Of a DNA stretch of 13,193 bases, positions 1 through 5,726 are shown in pieces. The translations under genes and the position numbers were made by a program. This DNA is from CAZAOY01 sp964486925 (GTDB taxonomy: Bacteria; Bacillota; Clostridia; Oscillospirales; Ruminococcaceae): positions 1 to 13,193 of the forward strand of contig CAZAOY010000062.1 of NCBI GenBank assembly GCA_964486925.1. Direction: 5' to 3'. Positions within the stretch are counted from its first letter, which is position 1. Every line of letters begins with the position of its first letter. The notes beneath the pieces are model-generated. The model saw nothing but the letters and a program-made list of their open reading frames with translations, was not told where the DNA came from and made no database searches.

Positions 1-16
1 CCTATTTATAATATAT

Positions 17-45
17 ATTATACCATAATTTAATTTTTTATGCAA
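17..45 (-). promoter_or_regulatory. Sigma-A type promoter for a gene left of the window
   Basis: Read on the minus strand, a TTGCAT -35 box (40-45) and a perfect TATAAT -10 box (17-22) are separated by 17 bases. The bases just before the -10 box read TGG, which gives an extended -10. Very A/T-rich DNA upstream of the -35 could act as an UP element. Transcription would start near base 10 and run out of the window, so the gene it serves is not visible. Confidence 0.6.
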
Positions 46-55
46 TATATTTTCA

Positions 56-77
56 TAAAAAATAAATTTATTTTTTA
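56..77. repeat. Perfect 22-bp AT palindrome upstream of the leftward promoter
   Basis: Bases 56-77 form a perfect self-complementary sequence made only of A and T: a TA6 tract, TAAATTTA in the centre, then T6A. It ends ten bases upstream of the -35 box of the leftward promoter. It may be an operator, an A-tract/UP-type activating element, or a low-complexity coincidence. Composition makes AT palindromes likelier than average, but a perfect 22-mer remains notable. Confidence 0.5.
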
Positions 78-186
78 CTAAACCACTATCATGTGATTAT
101 TGATTGTAGGACGACGGCAAGGTTCACCCTGCATTTATATATACTACACATAGCTATATAAGTGTAGCAAATATATCCAAATACAC

Positions 187-228
187 AAAAGGGATTGCGA
201 CGAAACTAAAATCGTCACAACCCCTTTC
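187..228 (-). terminator. Rho-independent terminator of the asparaginase/small protein unit
   Basis: Arms 191-203 and 212-224 form a 13-bp stem around an 8-base loop. On the minus strand the only non-Watson-Crick pairs are two G-U wobbles, whereas on the plus strand they become A-C mismatches, so the hairpin is built for leftward transcripts. The stem is followed on the minus strand by TTTT and preceded by AAA. It lies 20-60 bases beyond the stop codon of the small membrane protein. Confidence 0.85.
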
Positions 229-248
229 TCCTGTACTGCTATACTCTG

Positions 249-416
249 CTACTCCGCCTCGCATTCCTGCGGCTGTTCCTTTGATCCGTAGTAGTTGTTT
301 GTGGTATTTCCGCTGTTGTTGCCTAGACCAAACTTAACCGGTGAGATTAAAAATCCCGCTACCATGCCTAGCAGTAGCCATATTAGACCGACTGCAAATA
401 CACCCTTTTTGCTCAT
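249..416 (-). CDS. Small single-pass membrane protein, function unknown (55 aa)
   Basis: This short gene reads ATG at 416 to TAG at 249 on the minus strand. It has a good ribosome binding site (AGGAG, 7 bases before the ATG) and lies 21 bases after the asparaginase stop codon, with the shared terminator just behind it, so the two genes are very probably cotranscribed. The protein starts MSKKGVF. One hydrophobic helix spans about residues 5-25, rich in Gly, Leu and Trp and ending GFLISPVK. A short polar tail follows, containing NNSGNTTNNYY and an acidic end (ECEAE). The basic N-terminus and glycine-zipper-like spacing (G10, G17, G21) suggest a membrane-anchored peptide whose tail may face the cytoplasm or the outside. 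The GFL-SP-K pattern reminds me of small hypothetical proteins in Clostridia, but I cannot name a family and assign no function. The coding call rests on the RBS, spacing, helix pattern and terminator. Confidence 0.75.
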   Translation of the reverse strand: MSKKGVFAVGLIWLLLGMVAGFLISPVKFGLGNNSGNTTNNYYGSKEQPQECEAE

Positions 417-423
417 AACCCTT

Positions 424-429
424 CTCCTT
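424..429 (-). promoter_or_regulatory. Ribosome binding site of the small membrane protein
   Basis: The minus strand reads AAGGAG here, followed by 7 bases and then the ATG at 416-414. This near-perfect Shine-Dalgarno sequence between the asparaginase stop and the short ORF is the main reason to accept the 55-residue ORF as a gene. Confidence 0.75.
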
Positions 430-437
430 ATCTGTAT

Positions 438-1436
438 TTATTTTAATGAAAATACCGGCTTTATCTCCCCGATATTTTCACCCATACAGTTTCGCTTAAA
501 GGGTTCTCTAAGCCCTTCAAGCCGCTTAAAGGTGTCCTCACCTTTATACCCTAGCTGACGGAGTATCTCTGCGATTATTATCGGCCAGTTGCTCTCTGAG
601 CCGTCCGCAATTTTAAGGAATACCCCTATCCGCTCCCGCTTTAGTCCAAAGCCGTAAACGCCGTCTGCCCCGCCCTTTGCTACAATGTTTTGGTCTAGAT
701 TCATGATAGCGCAAGGAAATCCTGTTCCACGCATATATAACGGGTTTTGGTGGATATACTGCTCGTTTTGTACAACCGCCTCTGCCATAGCTTTATCAAA
801 AAGGCGGTCAGGGCAGGCTAGGTTTAGCTCCGATACCGCTATGTCACGGGATGGAAGCGCATAGACAAGCACCCCACATCCGTCAATTCCAGTCTTAATC
901 TTATCCACGCTAACCTCTGCCATATCGGCGATTACCTTTATAACACATCTCTGTGACAGGCTGTCCTTGTTAGCGTAGCTCCTATAATCTCCGCCTAGAT
1001 GGCGTTCTAACATCATTAGTGCAATATGCTTAGCAGCACAGTTGTGGATAACCTTTCGTGGTGGTAGATCGTTCTTTATCATGTGGTCATACGCTGGCTT
1101 GTATGCAGGGTATGACGGCGGAAGAACCAGGTCATCCTCGGAAAACCCGCCCTTTTTAAGCAGTGATTCGATTGCGGTGACATGATAATCCTCCCCCGCA
1201 TGTGACCCTGACATTATCGCTACCTCACTGGATGTTAACCCATACTGCTTGTCTAGATTATACATAAGTATTGGTAGTGTCTGAATCGGCTTTGCGGCAG
1301 AGCGGTAGTAGGTATACTGTGTAGGATCTCCTACCGATCCTATTATCTCTTTTTTGTCGTTTACAACGGTTATCTGACCATAAAAGATATTCTCTGGGAT
1401 ATCTCCACGGTATTCGTGTATTAGCTCATTGTTCAT
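438..1436 (-). CDS. L-asparaginase, Asparaginase_II (Rhizobium etli AnsA-like) family
   Basis: The 332-residue product matches the Asparaginase_II family, which hydrolyses L-asparagine to aspartate and ammonia and is unrelated to the classical E. coli-type asparaginases. The serine-lysine centre known from the R. etli enzyme is visible: S46 and K49 in RSAAKP, S78 in SGSHAGE, and a distal K254 in AKGGADG. The metal-site residues are also present: C133 and K136 in HNCAAKH, and D185 and C187 in GIDGCGV. Length and residue spacing fit the family. No signal peptide is seen, so it should be cytoplasmic. One oddity is Ala-Ala where the family usually has Ser-Gly in the C-S-G-K-H motif. The ATG at 1436 has AGGAG 15 bases upstream, a long spacing, but there is no better start. 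It is transcribed leftward from the promoter at 1518-1546 and followed by the small membrane protein. Family knowledge gives the reaction; substrate preference is inferred. Confidence 0.88.
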   Translation of the reverse strand: MNNELIHEYRGDIPENIFYGQITVVNDKKEIIGSVGDPTQYTYYRSAAKPIQTLPILMYNLDKQYGLTSSEVAIMSGSHAGEDYHVTAIESLLKKGGFSEDDLVLPPSYPAYKPAYDHMIKNDLPPRKVIHNCAAKHIALMMLERHLGGDYRSYANKDSLSQRCVIKVIADMAEVSVDKIKTGIDGCGVLVYALPSRDIAVSELNLACPDRLFDKAMAEAVVQNEQYIHQNPLYMRGTGFPCAIMNLDQNIVAKGGADGVYGFGLKRERIGVFLKIADGSESNWPIIIAEILRQLGYKGEDTFKRLEGLREPFKRNCMGENIGEIKPVFSLK

Positions 1437-1517
1437 AGGTATTGTTAATTTCTCCTGACTTTTACTACTAAATTCGGTGTAGCTAAGATAATAATCATTA
1501 CCTGTTACTACAGATAT

Positions 1518-1546
1518 ATAATAGCACTTATTATGTTAAATGTCAA
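1518..1546 (-). promoter_or_regulatory. Sigma-A promoter of the asparaginase unit
   Basis: On the minus strand a perfect TTGACA -35 (1541-1546) is followed after exactly 17 bases by TATTAT (1518-1523). The predicted start site is near 1511, giving a leader of about 75 bases before the asparaginase ATG. A short CTGT/ACAG dyad at 1502-1513 overlaps the start site but is too short to call an operator. Confidence 0.8.
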
Positions 1547-1705
1547 CTACCGCGATGAAAAATTAATTTATTTTATTTGATAATAAAGCTACATTCTACT
1601 GCCATTAAAGCTACTTTGTTAATGAATTAATCAATAAAAACGTAGAATTTAAATAGCTAATTAACAGCTAGATTAATAAAAAATAAGAAGTTTTTGTGCA
1701 GATAC

Positions 1706-1733
1706 TTGACTTTCATAAAAATAGGTATATAAT
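1706..1733 (+). promoter_or_regulatory. Sigma-A promoter of the patatin/XRE-cupin/prfB cluster
   Basis: TTGACT (1706-1711) and a perfect TATAAT (1728-1733) are separated by 16 bases. The predicted start site, about 1740, falls inside the left arm of the inverted repeat at 1735-1764. Confidence 0.75.
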
Positions 1734-1734
1734 A

Positions 1735-1764
1735 TTAGTATGGAGTATTGTTACTCCATACTAA
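1735..1764. repeat. Perfect inverted repeat (13-bp arms) at the transcription start: operator-like
   Basis: Left arm TTAGTATGGAGTA (1735-1747) and right arm TACTCCATACTAA (1752-1764) are perfectly complementary around the 4-base spacer TTGT. The repeat begins one base after the -10 box, so a bound protein would block the promoter. It is not a terminator, since no T-run follows. If transcription starts near 1740, only about 8 bp of the stem would be in the RNA, which favours a DNA operator over an RNA hairpin. The XRE-cupin protein encoded as second gene of the cluster is the obvious candidate ligand, but this is inference. Confidence 0.75.
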
Positions 1765-1859
1765 ACATACCTCGTATGATGGTATAACTCTCTATTAGAA
1801 AGGCATTTGCGTGAGAGAATATTTTACCAATAAATTCAAACTGAAAAGAGGATGTATAT

Positions 1860-3194
1860 ATGAAAAAAACGGCACTTGTTCTAGCAGGAGGTGGGTCTAG
1901 AGGGGCATTCCAGATTGGTGTTTGGAAGGCGCTTATCGAGCTTGGTATCGAGTTTGATATGGTGCTTGGAACCTCTGTAGGTGCGTTAAACGGCGCTATT
2001 ATTGCTCAAGGTGACTTTGAAAAGGCTATGGCAATCTGGTCTAACCTTGAAACAAAGATGGTGTTTGACGTGGATGTGACACTACCAGACCTTTCTAAAA
2101 AGAGTCAGCTTGCGGCGATGAAGGGATTTTTTAAGGAATTTGTCAGCAAAGGCGGCGCTTCCTGTGAGGGTCTACGTGGGCTTTTACAGCAGTATGTAGC
2201 AGAAGAGGATGTTAGAAAATCTAAGGTGGATTACGGTTTGGTTACCTTAAAGCTTACCGACCTAAAGCCTATTGAGATATTTAAAAAGGATATCGAGGAC
2301 GGCAAGATGCTTGACTATATGGTAGCTAGCTCCTCTTGTTTTCCTGCGGTTAAAGCATATGAAATTGATGGACAGGTGTTTGTAGATGGTGGATATGTGG
2401 ATAATATCCCTGTCGATATGGCGCTTAGTAGTGGGGTTACCGATATTATCGTAGTGGATCTAGAATGCATTGGTGTGGTGAAAAAGGCAGAGATACCTAA
2501 AGAGATCACCGTTAGAACCATACGTTGCAGATGGGATTTGGGAAACTTTTTACTGTTTGAGAAGGAACTTATTAAGCGAAATATCGACCTCGGCTACTAC
2601 GACACTATGAAGGCGTATGGTGTGTATGATGGGTACTACTACGCCTTTGTAAAATCGGATATTAGAGAGATCTTGTGTCGTATAAGCGATAGACTTTTAG
2701 AGTTTCATAGCAAGATAGGTATTACAATTATTGATAAACTCCCGAATGTTGTGGATGAAACCCTTAGAAAAACCCTAGTAAAGTTTATTAGCAAGCACAC
2801 TAACGGTGCAGAGCTTTCAATAAAAAACATACTGCTTACCTGTATGGAATGTAGCGGGCTTATCTTCTCTATCCCCCCTACCACTTCATATAACATAAAA
2901 GAATTTAGAACTGCGCTTGCTACTCGACTAGACGAGTATTTAATTGAATATACAAAAAGCCTGCATGATCAGGGTATCTGTGAGGATAAGGTAAAACTTT
3001 TGGATATTCCTGCTATGCTAAAGCTTTTAAATAGCAGATCAGTTACAATTATATTAAGTCAGGTTATTAAACGACTTCATAACGGCGAGGAAAGACCTAA
3101 GAATAACCTATTAACCGTCGCCGCATTAATGCCAAAAGAATTTTTTAGCGCTATGTATTTAGCTTTAAACAACGAACTTACATTGGAGGACTAG
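1860..3194 (+). CDS. Patatin-like phospholipase
   Basis: The 444-residue product is a patatin-fold serine acyl hydrolase. The glycine-rich oxyanion loop GGGSRGAF is at residues 10-17, the nucleophile elbow GTSVG at 37-41 (S39) and the dyad aspartate in DGG at 176-178 (D176), so the catalytic set is complete. Such enzymes hydrolyse acyl esters of membrane lipids; the substrate here is unknown. Residues about 220-265 (R-W-L-G-N-F to DTMKAYG) resemble the segment following the catalytic domain in other clostridial patatins. Residues about 270-444 form a largely helical extension that I do not recognise, making the protein longer than minimal RssA-type patatins of roughly 300 residues. No signal peptide is seen, so it is likely cytoplasmic. 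It is the first gene of the rightward cluster, and its TAG stop touches the ATG of the XRE-cupin gene. Neither a CBASS nucleotide cyclase nor any other defence gene is adjacent. Confidence 0.88.
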   Translation: MKKTALVLAGGGSRGAFQIGVWKALIELGIEFDMVLGTSVGALNGAIIAQGDFEKAMAIWSNLETKMVFDVDVTLPDLSKKSQLAAMKGFFKEFVSKGGASCEGLRGLLQQYVAEEDVRKSKVDYGLVTLKLTDLKPIEIFKKDIEDGKMLDYMVASSSCFPAVKAYEIDGQVFVDGGYVDNIPVDMALSSGVTDIIVVDLECIGVVKKAEIPKEITVRTIRCRWDLGNFLLFEKELIKRNIDLGYYDTMKAYGVYDGYYYAFVKSDIREILCRISDRLLEFHSKIGITIIDKLPNVVDETLRKTLVKFISKHTNGAELSIKNILLTCMECSGLIFSIPPTTSYNIKEFRTALATRLDEYLIEYTKSLHDQGICEDKVKLLDIPAMLKLLNSRSVTIILSQVIKRLHNGEERPKNNLLTVAALMPKEFFSAMYLALNNELTLED

Positions 3195-3767
3195 ATGGAT
3201 ATTTGTATTAACACTAAACAGGTCGGAGAACGAATCGTTACCCTTCGGGAGATCCTTGATATCCCGCCGGAGGAGATGGCAGTCGCCACAGGTACTACCG
3301 TAGAACAGTACCTAACTATCGAAAAGGGTGAGCAGGATTTCACCTTCACATTTTTACATAACACCGCTAAACGGCTTAACGTTGACCTTGTAGAGCTGCT
3401 TACCGGAGAGAATCCAAAGCTTTCTTTCTACGCTATTACCAGAAAGGACAAGGGGCTTGTTATGCACCGCCGCAAAGGATTTGACTACCGTCATCTAGGC
3501 GGTCAGCTTCGTGATAAAAAGGCAGAAGCTTTTGTTGTCACCGCCCCATACAACGAGGATGAGCAGTCACAACCTATTGCCATGTCATGTCATGCGGGAC
3601 AGGAGATTGACTTTATCCTAAGCGGTTCGCTAAAGGTGTGTATGGAGGGTAAGACCGAGATACTACACGAGGGGGATTCTATAATGTACGACTCCTCCCA
3701 CGGTCATGGAATGATCGCTACCGGCGGCGAGGACTGCAAGTTTTTAGCGGTGGTAATAAACGGCTAA
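3195..3767 (+). CDS. XRE-family regulator with C-terminal cupin sensor domain
   Basis: The 190-residue protein has an N-terminal helix-turn-helix of the XRE/Cro type at about residues 9-70 (LREILDIPPEEMAVATGTTV, then YLTIEKGEQDFT). A C-terminal single-cupin domain covers about residues 110-188 (SCHAGQEIDFILSGSLKV, then LHEGDSIMYDSSHGHGM). H133, E137 and H171 are possible metal or ligand contacts, although the first cupin motif is degenerate. Proteins of this design are ligand-responsive DNA-binding regulators; in Clostridia similar ones are often found near acyl-CoA synthetase genes (family knowledge, from memory). The ATG follows the patatin stop codon with no gap and uses a GGAGG inside the end of the patatin gene, so the two are translationally coupled. 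The palindrome at 1735-1764 is a plausible autoregulatory target. prfB follows after 36 bases. Confidence 0.85.
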   Translation: MDICINTKQVGERIVTLREILDIPPEEMAVATGTTVEQYLTIEKGEQDFTFTFLHNTAKRLNVDLVELLTGENPKLSFYAITRKDKGLVMHRRKGFDYRHLGGQLRDKKAEAFVVTAPYNEDEQSQPIAMSCHAGQEIDFILSGSLKVCMEGKTEILHEGDSIMYDSSHGHGMIATGGEDCKFLAVVING

Positions 3768-3788
3768 AGCCTTGCTCTTAATAATAGT

Positions 3789-3795
3789 AAAGGAA
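3789..3795 (+). promoter_or_regulatory. Ribosome binding site supporting the TTG start of prfB
   Basis: AAAGGAA lies 8 bases before TTG at 3804-3806. There is no in-frame ATG or GTG near the expected N-terminus, and the reading frame aligns with RF2 from this codon, so this site decides the start. Confidence 0.6.
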
Positions 3796-3803
3796 TTGAT
3801 ATA

Positions 3804-4916
3804 TTGATACAGTGTGATGAGCTGTTACAACAGCTAAACGCTATTAAACCAGAGATAAAAGAGCTCGGCGACGCGCTCTCAATCGAAGAAAAGATAAATC
3901 AGATTAAGGAGCTAGAGGAGCAAGCGGCGGACCCCGATTTTTGGGCGGACGCCGACAACTCCAAAAGGGTTTTACAACAAACAAGCAGACTCAAGGCTAT
4001 CGTATCGGGATATGATAGCCTTGAGGTGTTGTGGGATGACGTTAACACTCTAATTGAGATGGCAAATGAATCGGGGGATCTCTCCCTTGCAGAGGAAGCT
4101 AAATCCACATTACATGGGTTAGAGACCACCTTAGAGGAGAAAAAGCTACAGACACTGCTAAGCGGCGAGTACGACAGCAAAAACGCTATTATCGCCTTTC
4201 ATTCTGGTGCGGGTGGTACAGAGGCACAGGACTGGGTTATGATGTTATACCGCATGTACACAAGGTGGGCGGATAGACATGGTTACAAGGTTAAGGTGCT
4301 AAACTACCTAGACGGTGACGAAGCGGGGATAAAGAGCGTTACCATCCAGATTGACGGGCTATATGCGTACGGGTTTCTAAAATCCGAATCTGGGGTTCAT
4401 CGCCTAGTTCGTATCTCCCCCTTTGACTCCTCGGGTAGACGTCACACCTCCTTTGCCTCGCTAGAGGTAATGCCCGAGATCGACGAGGAGATTAACATCG
4501 AGATTAACGAGTCTGACCTTAAGGTGGATACCTACCGCGCAAGTGGTGCGGGTGGACAACACGTTAACACCACCGACTCGGCTGTACGGATTACCCATCT
4601 ACCTACAGGGGTGGTAACCGCCTGCCAAAACGAGCGAAGTCAACACCAAAACCGCGAGGTTGCTATGAAGATGTTAAAGTCAAAGCTAATCGAGATAAAA
4701 GAACGTGAACATCTTGACAAGATTGAGGATATAAAGGGTGAACAAAAGGAGATTGCATGGGGGTATCAGATACGTTCCTATGTGTTTATGCCCTATACCC
4801 TTGTTAAGGATCACCGCAGTAACTTTGAGAGCGGCAACGTAAACGCCGTTATGGACGGAGAGATCGACGGCTTTATCAATGCATACCTAAAAGGTAAGAG
4901 CAAGGGATTATTTTAG
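3804..4916 (+). CDS. prfB: Peptide chain release factor 2 (RF2)
   Basis: RF2 recognises UAA and UGA stop codons in the ribosomal A site and triggers peptide release. The 370-residue product carries the full signature: the SPF stop-recognition tripeptide at 205-207 (within RISPFDSSGRRHTSF) and the catalytic GGQ at 250-252 (YRASGAGGQHVN). SPF rather than PxT distinguishes it from RF1. The N-terminal helical domain (about 1-110) and the GEYDSKNA and FHSGAGGTEAQDW segments match RF2 orthologues. Many bacteria have an in-frame UGA near codon 25 that forces a +1 frameshift and autoregulates RF2. Here the equivalent stretch, ELGDALSIEEK, is read straight through as CTC TCA with no UGA, so that control is absent. 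Initiation is at TTG. It follows the XRE-cupin gene by 36 bases and precedes the GNAT gene by 35. Confidence 0.97.
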   Translation: MIQCDELLQQLNAIKPEIKELGDALSIEEKINQIKELEEQAADPDFWADADNSKRVLQQTSRLKAIVSGYDSLEVLWDDVNTLIEMANESGDLSLAEEAKSTLHGLETTLEEKKLQTLLSGEYDSKNAIIAFHSGAGGTEAQDWVMMLYRMYTRWADRHGYKVKVLNYLDGDEAGIKSVTIQIDGLYAYGFLKSESGVHRLVRISPFDSSGRRHTSFASLEVMPEIDEEINIEINESDLKVDTYRASGAGGQHVNTTDSAVRITHLPTGVVTACQNERSQHQNREVAMKMLKSKLIEIKEREHLDKIEDIKGEQKEIAWGYQIRSYVFMPYTLVKDHRSNFESGNVNAVMDGEIDGFINAYLKGKSKGLF

Positions 4917-4938
4917 ACTGTAAGCTATAAAACATGAT

Positions 4939-4945
4939 GGAGGTG
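4939..4945 (+). promoter_or_regulatory. Ribosome binding site fixing the GNAT start at 4952
   Basis: GGAGGTG at 4939-4945 lies just upstream of ATG 4952, with 8 bases between GGAGG and the codon. The longer reading from ATG 4934 would place this Shine-Dalgarno inside the coding sequence and has none of its own, so the downstream ATG is preferred. Confidence 0.7.
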
Positions 4946-4951
4946 TTTTGG

Positions 4952-5623
4952 ATGGTTAGTAACTGCAAGGATTATGAATCCTTTTGTAAAGCGGGGTTGT
5001 CCGATATATACCAAACGATTGGAGGATATAACCTATTTATGGTATGTGAAAAACCTGATAAATCCGCCTTTCGCCCATTGCCAAGCGGGTACTCAATCAG
5101 GCTTTGCAGAGAATATGAGATTGAAGCATGGCAGCATGTTGTAGTTGAGGAGCAGCATGTTTCTTACGTAGGTGAGTATTATGACAAGGTATATGCCAAG
5201 AAGAAGGATGAGTTCTTTCGCCGCTGTACCTTTATCTGTGACGCTAACGATACCCCTGTAGCAAGCAGTTTTATCTGGAAGTCCTACGATATGGTAAACA
5301 CGGTAGGTTGGTTTAGGGTTCTACCCGAGCACGAGGGAAAGGGGTTAGGACGTGCACTACTCACCTGCCTTTTAAGCACGGCAGAATACCCAGTATACCT
5401 GCACACCCAGCCAACCTCAATCTGTGCGATAAAGCTTTATTCTGACTTTGGGTTTAAGCTAATCACAAACCCTGTAATCGGCTACAGACAAAACCACCTA
5501 GCAGAAAGTCAGATATATCTACAGAAGGTTATGCCGAAGTCCGACTATGAAAGACTACAGTTTGTCGAGGTTAACGATGACCTACATAAGGCGGCTTTAT
5601 CGTCTAAGCAGGGTGAATTTTAG
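4952..5623 (+). CDS. GNAT-family N-acetyltransferase
   Basis: The product, 223 residues from the preferred start, is a Gcn5-related acetyltransferase that transfers acetyl from acetyl-CoA to an unknown amine. The acetyl-CoA pyrophosphate loop is visible as HEGKGLGRALL (residues 127-137), preceded by the beta strand VGWFRVLPE. The later core motif TQPTSICAIKLYSDFGF (152-168) is typical of a widespread clostridial GNAT group. The first 50 residues (up to LPSGYSIRLCREYE) form a lead-in strand and helix common to that group. An ATG six codons upstream (4934) is in frame but less likely. It lies 35 bases after prfB and probably shares its transcript. A role in modifying the translation machinery would be speculation; no substrate can be read from the sequence. 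Confidence 0.85.
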   Translation: MVSNCKDYESFCKAGLSDIYQTIGGYNLFMVCEKPDKSAFRPLPSGYSIRLCREYEIEAWQHVVVEEQHVSYVGEYYDKVYAKKKDEFFRRCTFICDANDTPVASSFIWKSYDMVNTVGWFRVLPEHEGKGLGRALLTCLLSTAEYPVYLHTQPTSICAIKLYSDFGFKLITNPVIGYRQNHLAESQIYLQKVMPKSDYERLQFVEVNDDLHKAALSSKQGEF

Positions 5624-5667
5624 GATATTTTTATTATGTGTGGTTAGGACAGAAATTTTATGTAATA

Positions 5668-5694
5668 TTGGTTGTACCGCTTTTGCGTTATAAT
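5668..5694 (+). promoter_or_regulatory. Possible promoter of the CPBP protease gene
   Basis: A perfect TATAAT (5689-5694) sits 33 bases before the CPBP gene. The best -35 match, TTGGTT (5668-5673), gives a short 15-base spacer, so the -35 assignment is weak. The 103-base gap after the GNAT gene and the absence of a terminator leave read-through from the upstream cluster possible as well. Confidence 0.4.
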
Positions 5695-5726
5695 AAATAC
5701 TTTAATTTGAAAGGATTCCAAACTAT

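Larger units (their letters stand above)
1437..1859. other. 423-base divergent intergenic region (two promoters, palindrome, short repeats)
   Basis: No gene is supported here. The region holds the leftward asparaginase promoter (1518-1546) and the rightward patatin promoter (1706-1733) with its inverted repeat (1735-1764). Between them is about 150 bases of very AT-rich DNA containing a direct repeat TAAAGCTAC at 1584-1592 and 1606-1614. A roughly 120-base leader separates the predicted rightward start site from the patatin ATG. AGAGG at 1847-1851, eight bases before the ATG, serves as its ribosome binding site. Confidence 0.7.

Noticed and set aside
144..167. CTACAC/GTGTAG inverted repeat as a second terminator or operator
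   Set aside because: The arms are only 6 bp with a 12-base loop, there is no T-run, and it lies behind a much better terminator.
295..558. Plus-strand 87-codon ORF opposite the small membrane protein and the asparaginase end
   Set aside because: It has no ribosome binding site, and the minus-strand genes it overlaps have clear RBS, motifs and a terminator. It is a shadow.
1740..1784. A 14-codon ORF starting at the predicted patatin-cluster start site, as a possible leader peptide
   Set aside because: It has no ribosome binding site, lies within the inverted repeat by chance, and shows no run of regulatory codons or attenuator structure.
1860..3767. Patatin as a CBASS-type (CapV) antiphage effector
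   Set aside because: No cyclic-nucleotide synthase, ubiquitin-like or other defence gene is nearby; the neighbours are an XRE-cupin regulator and prfB.
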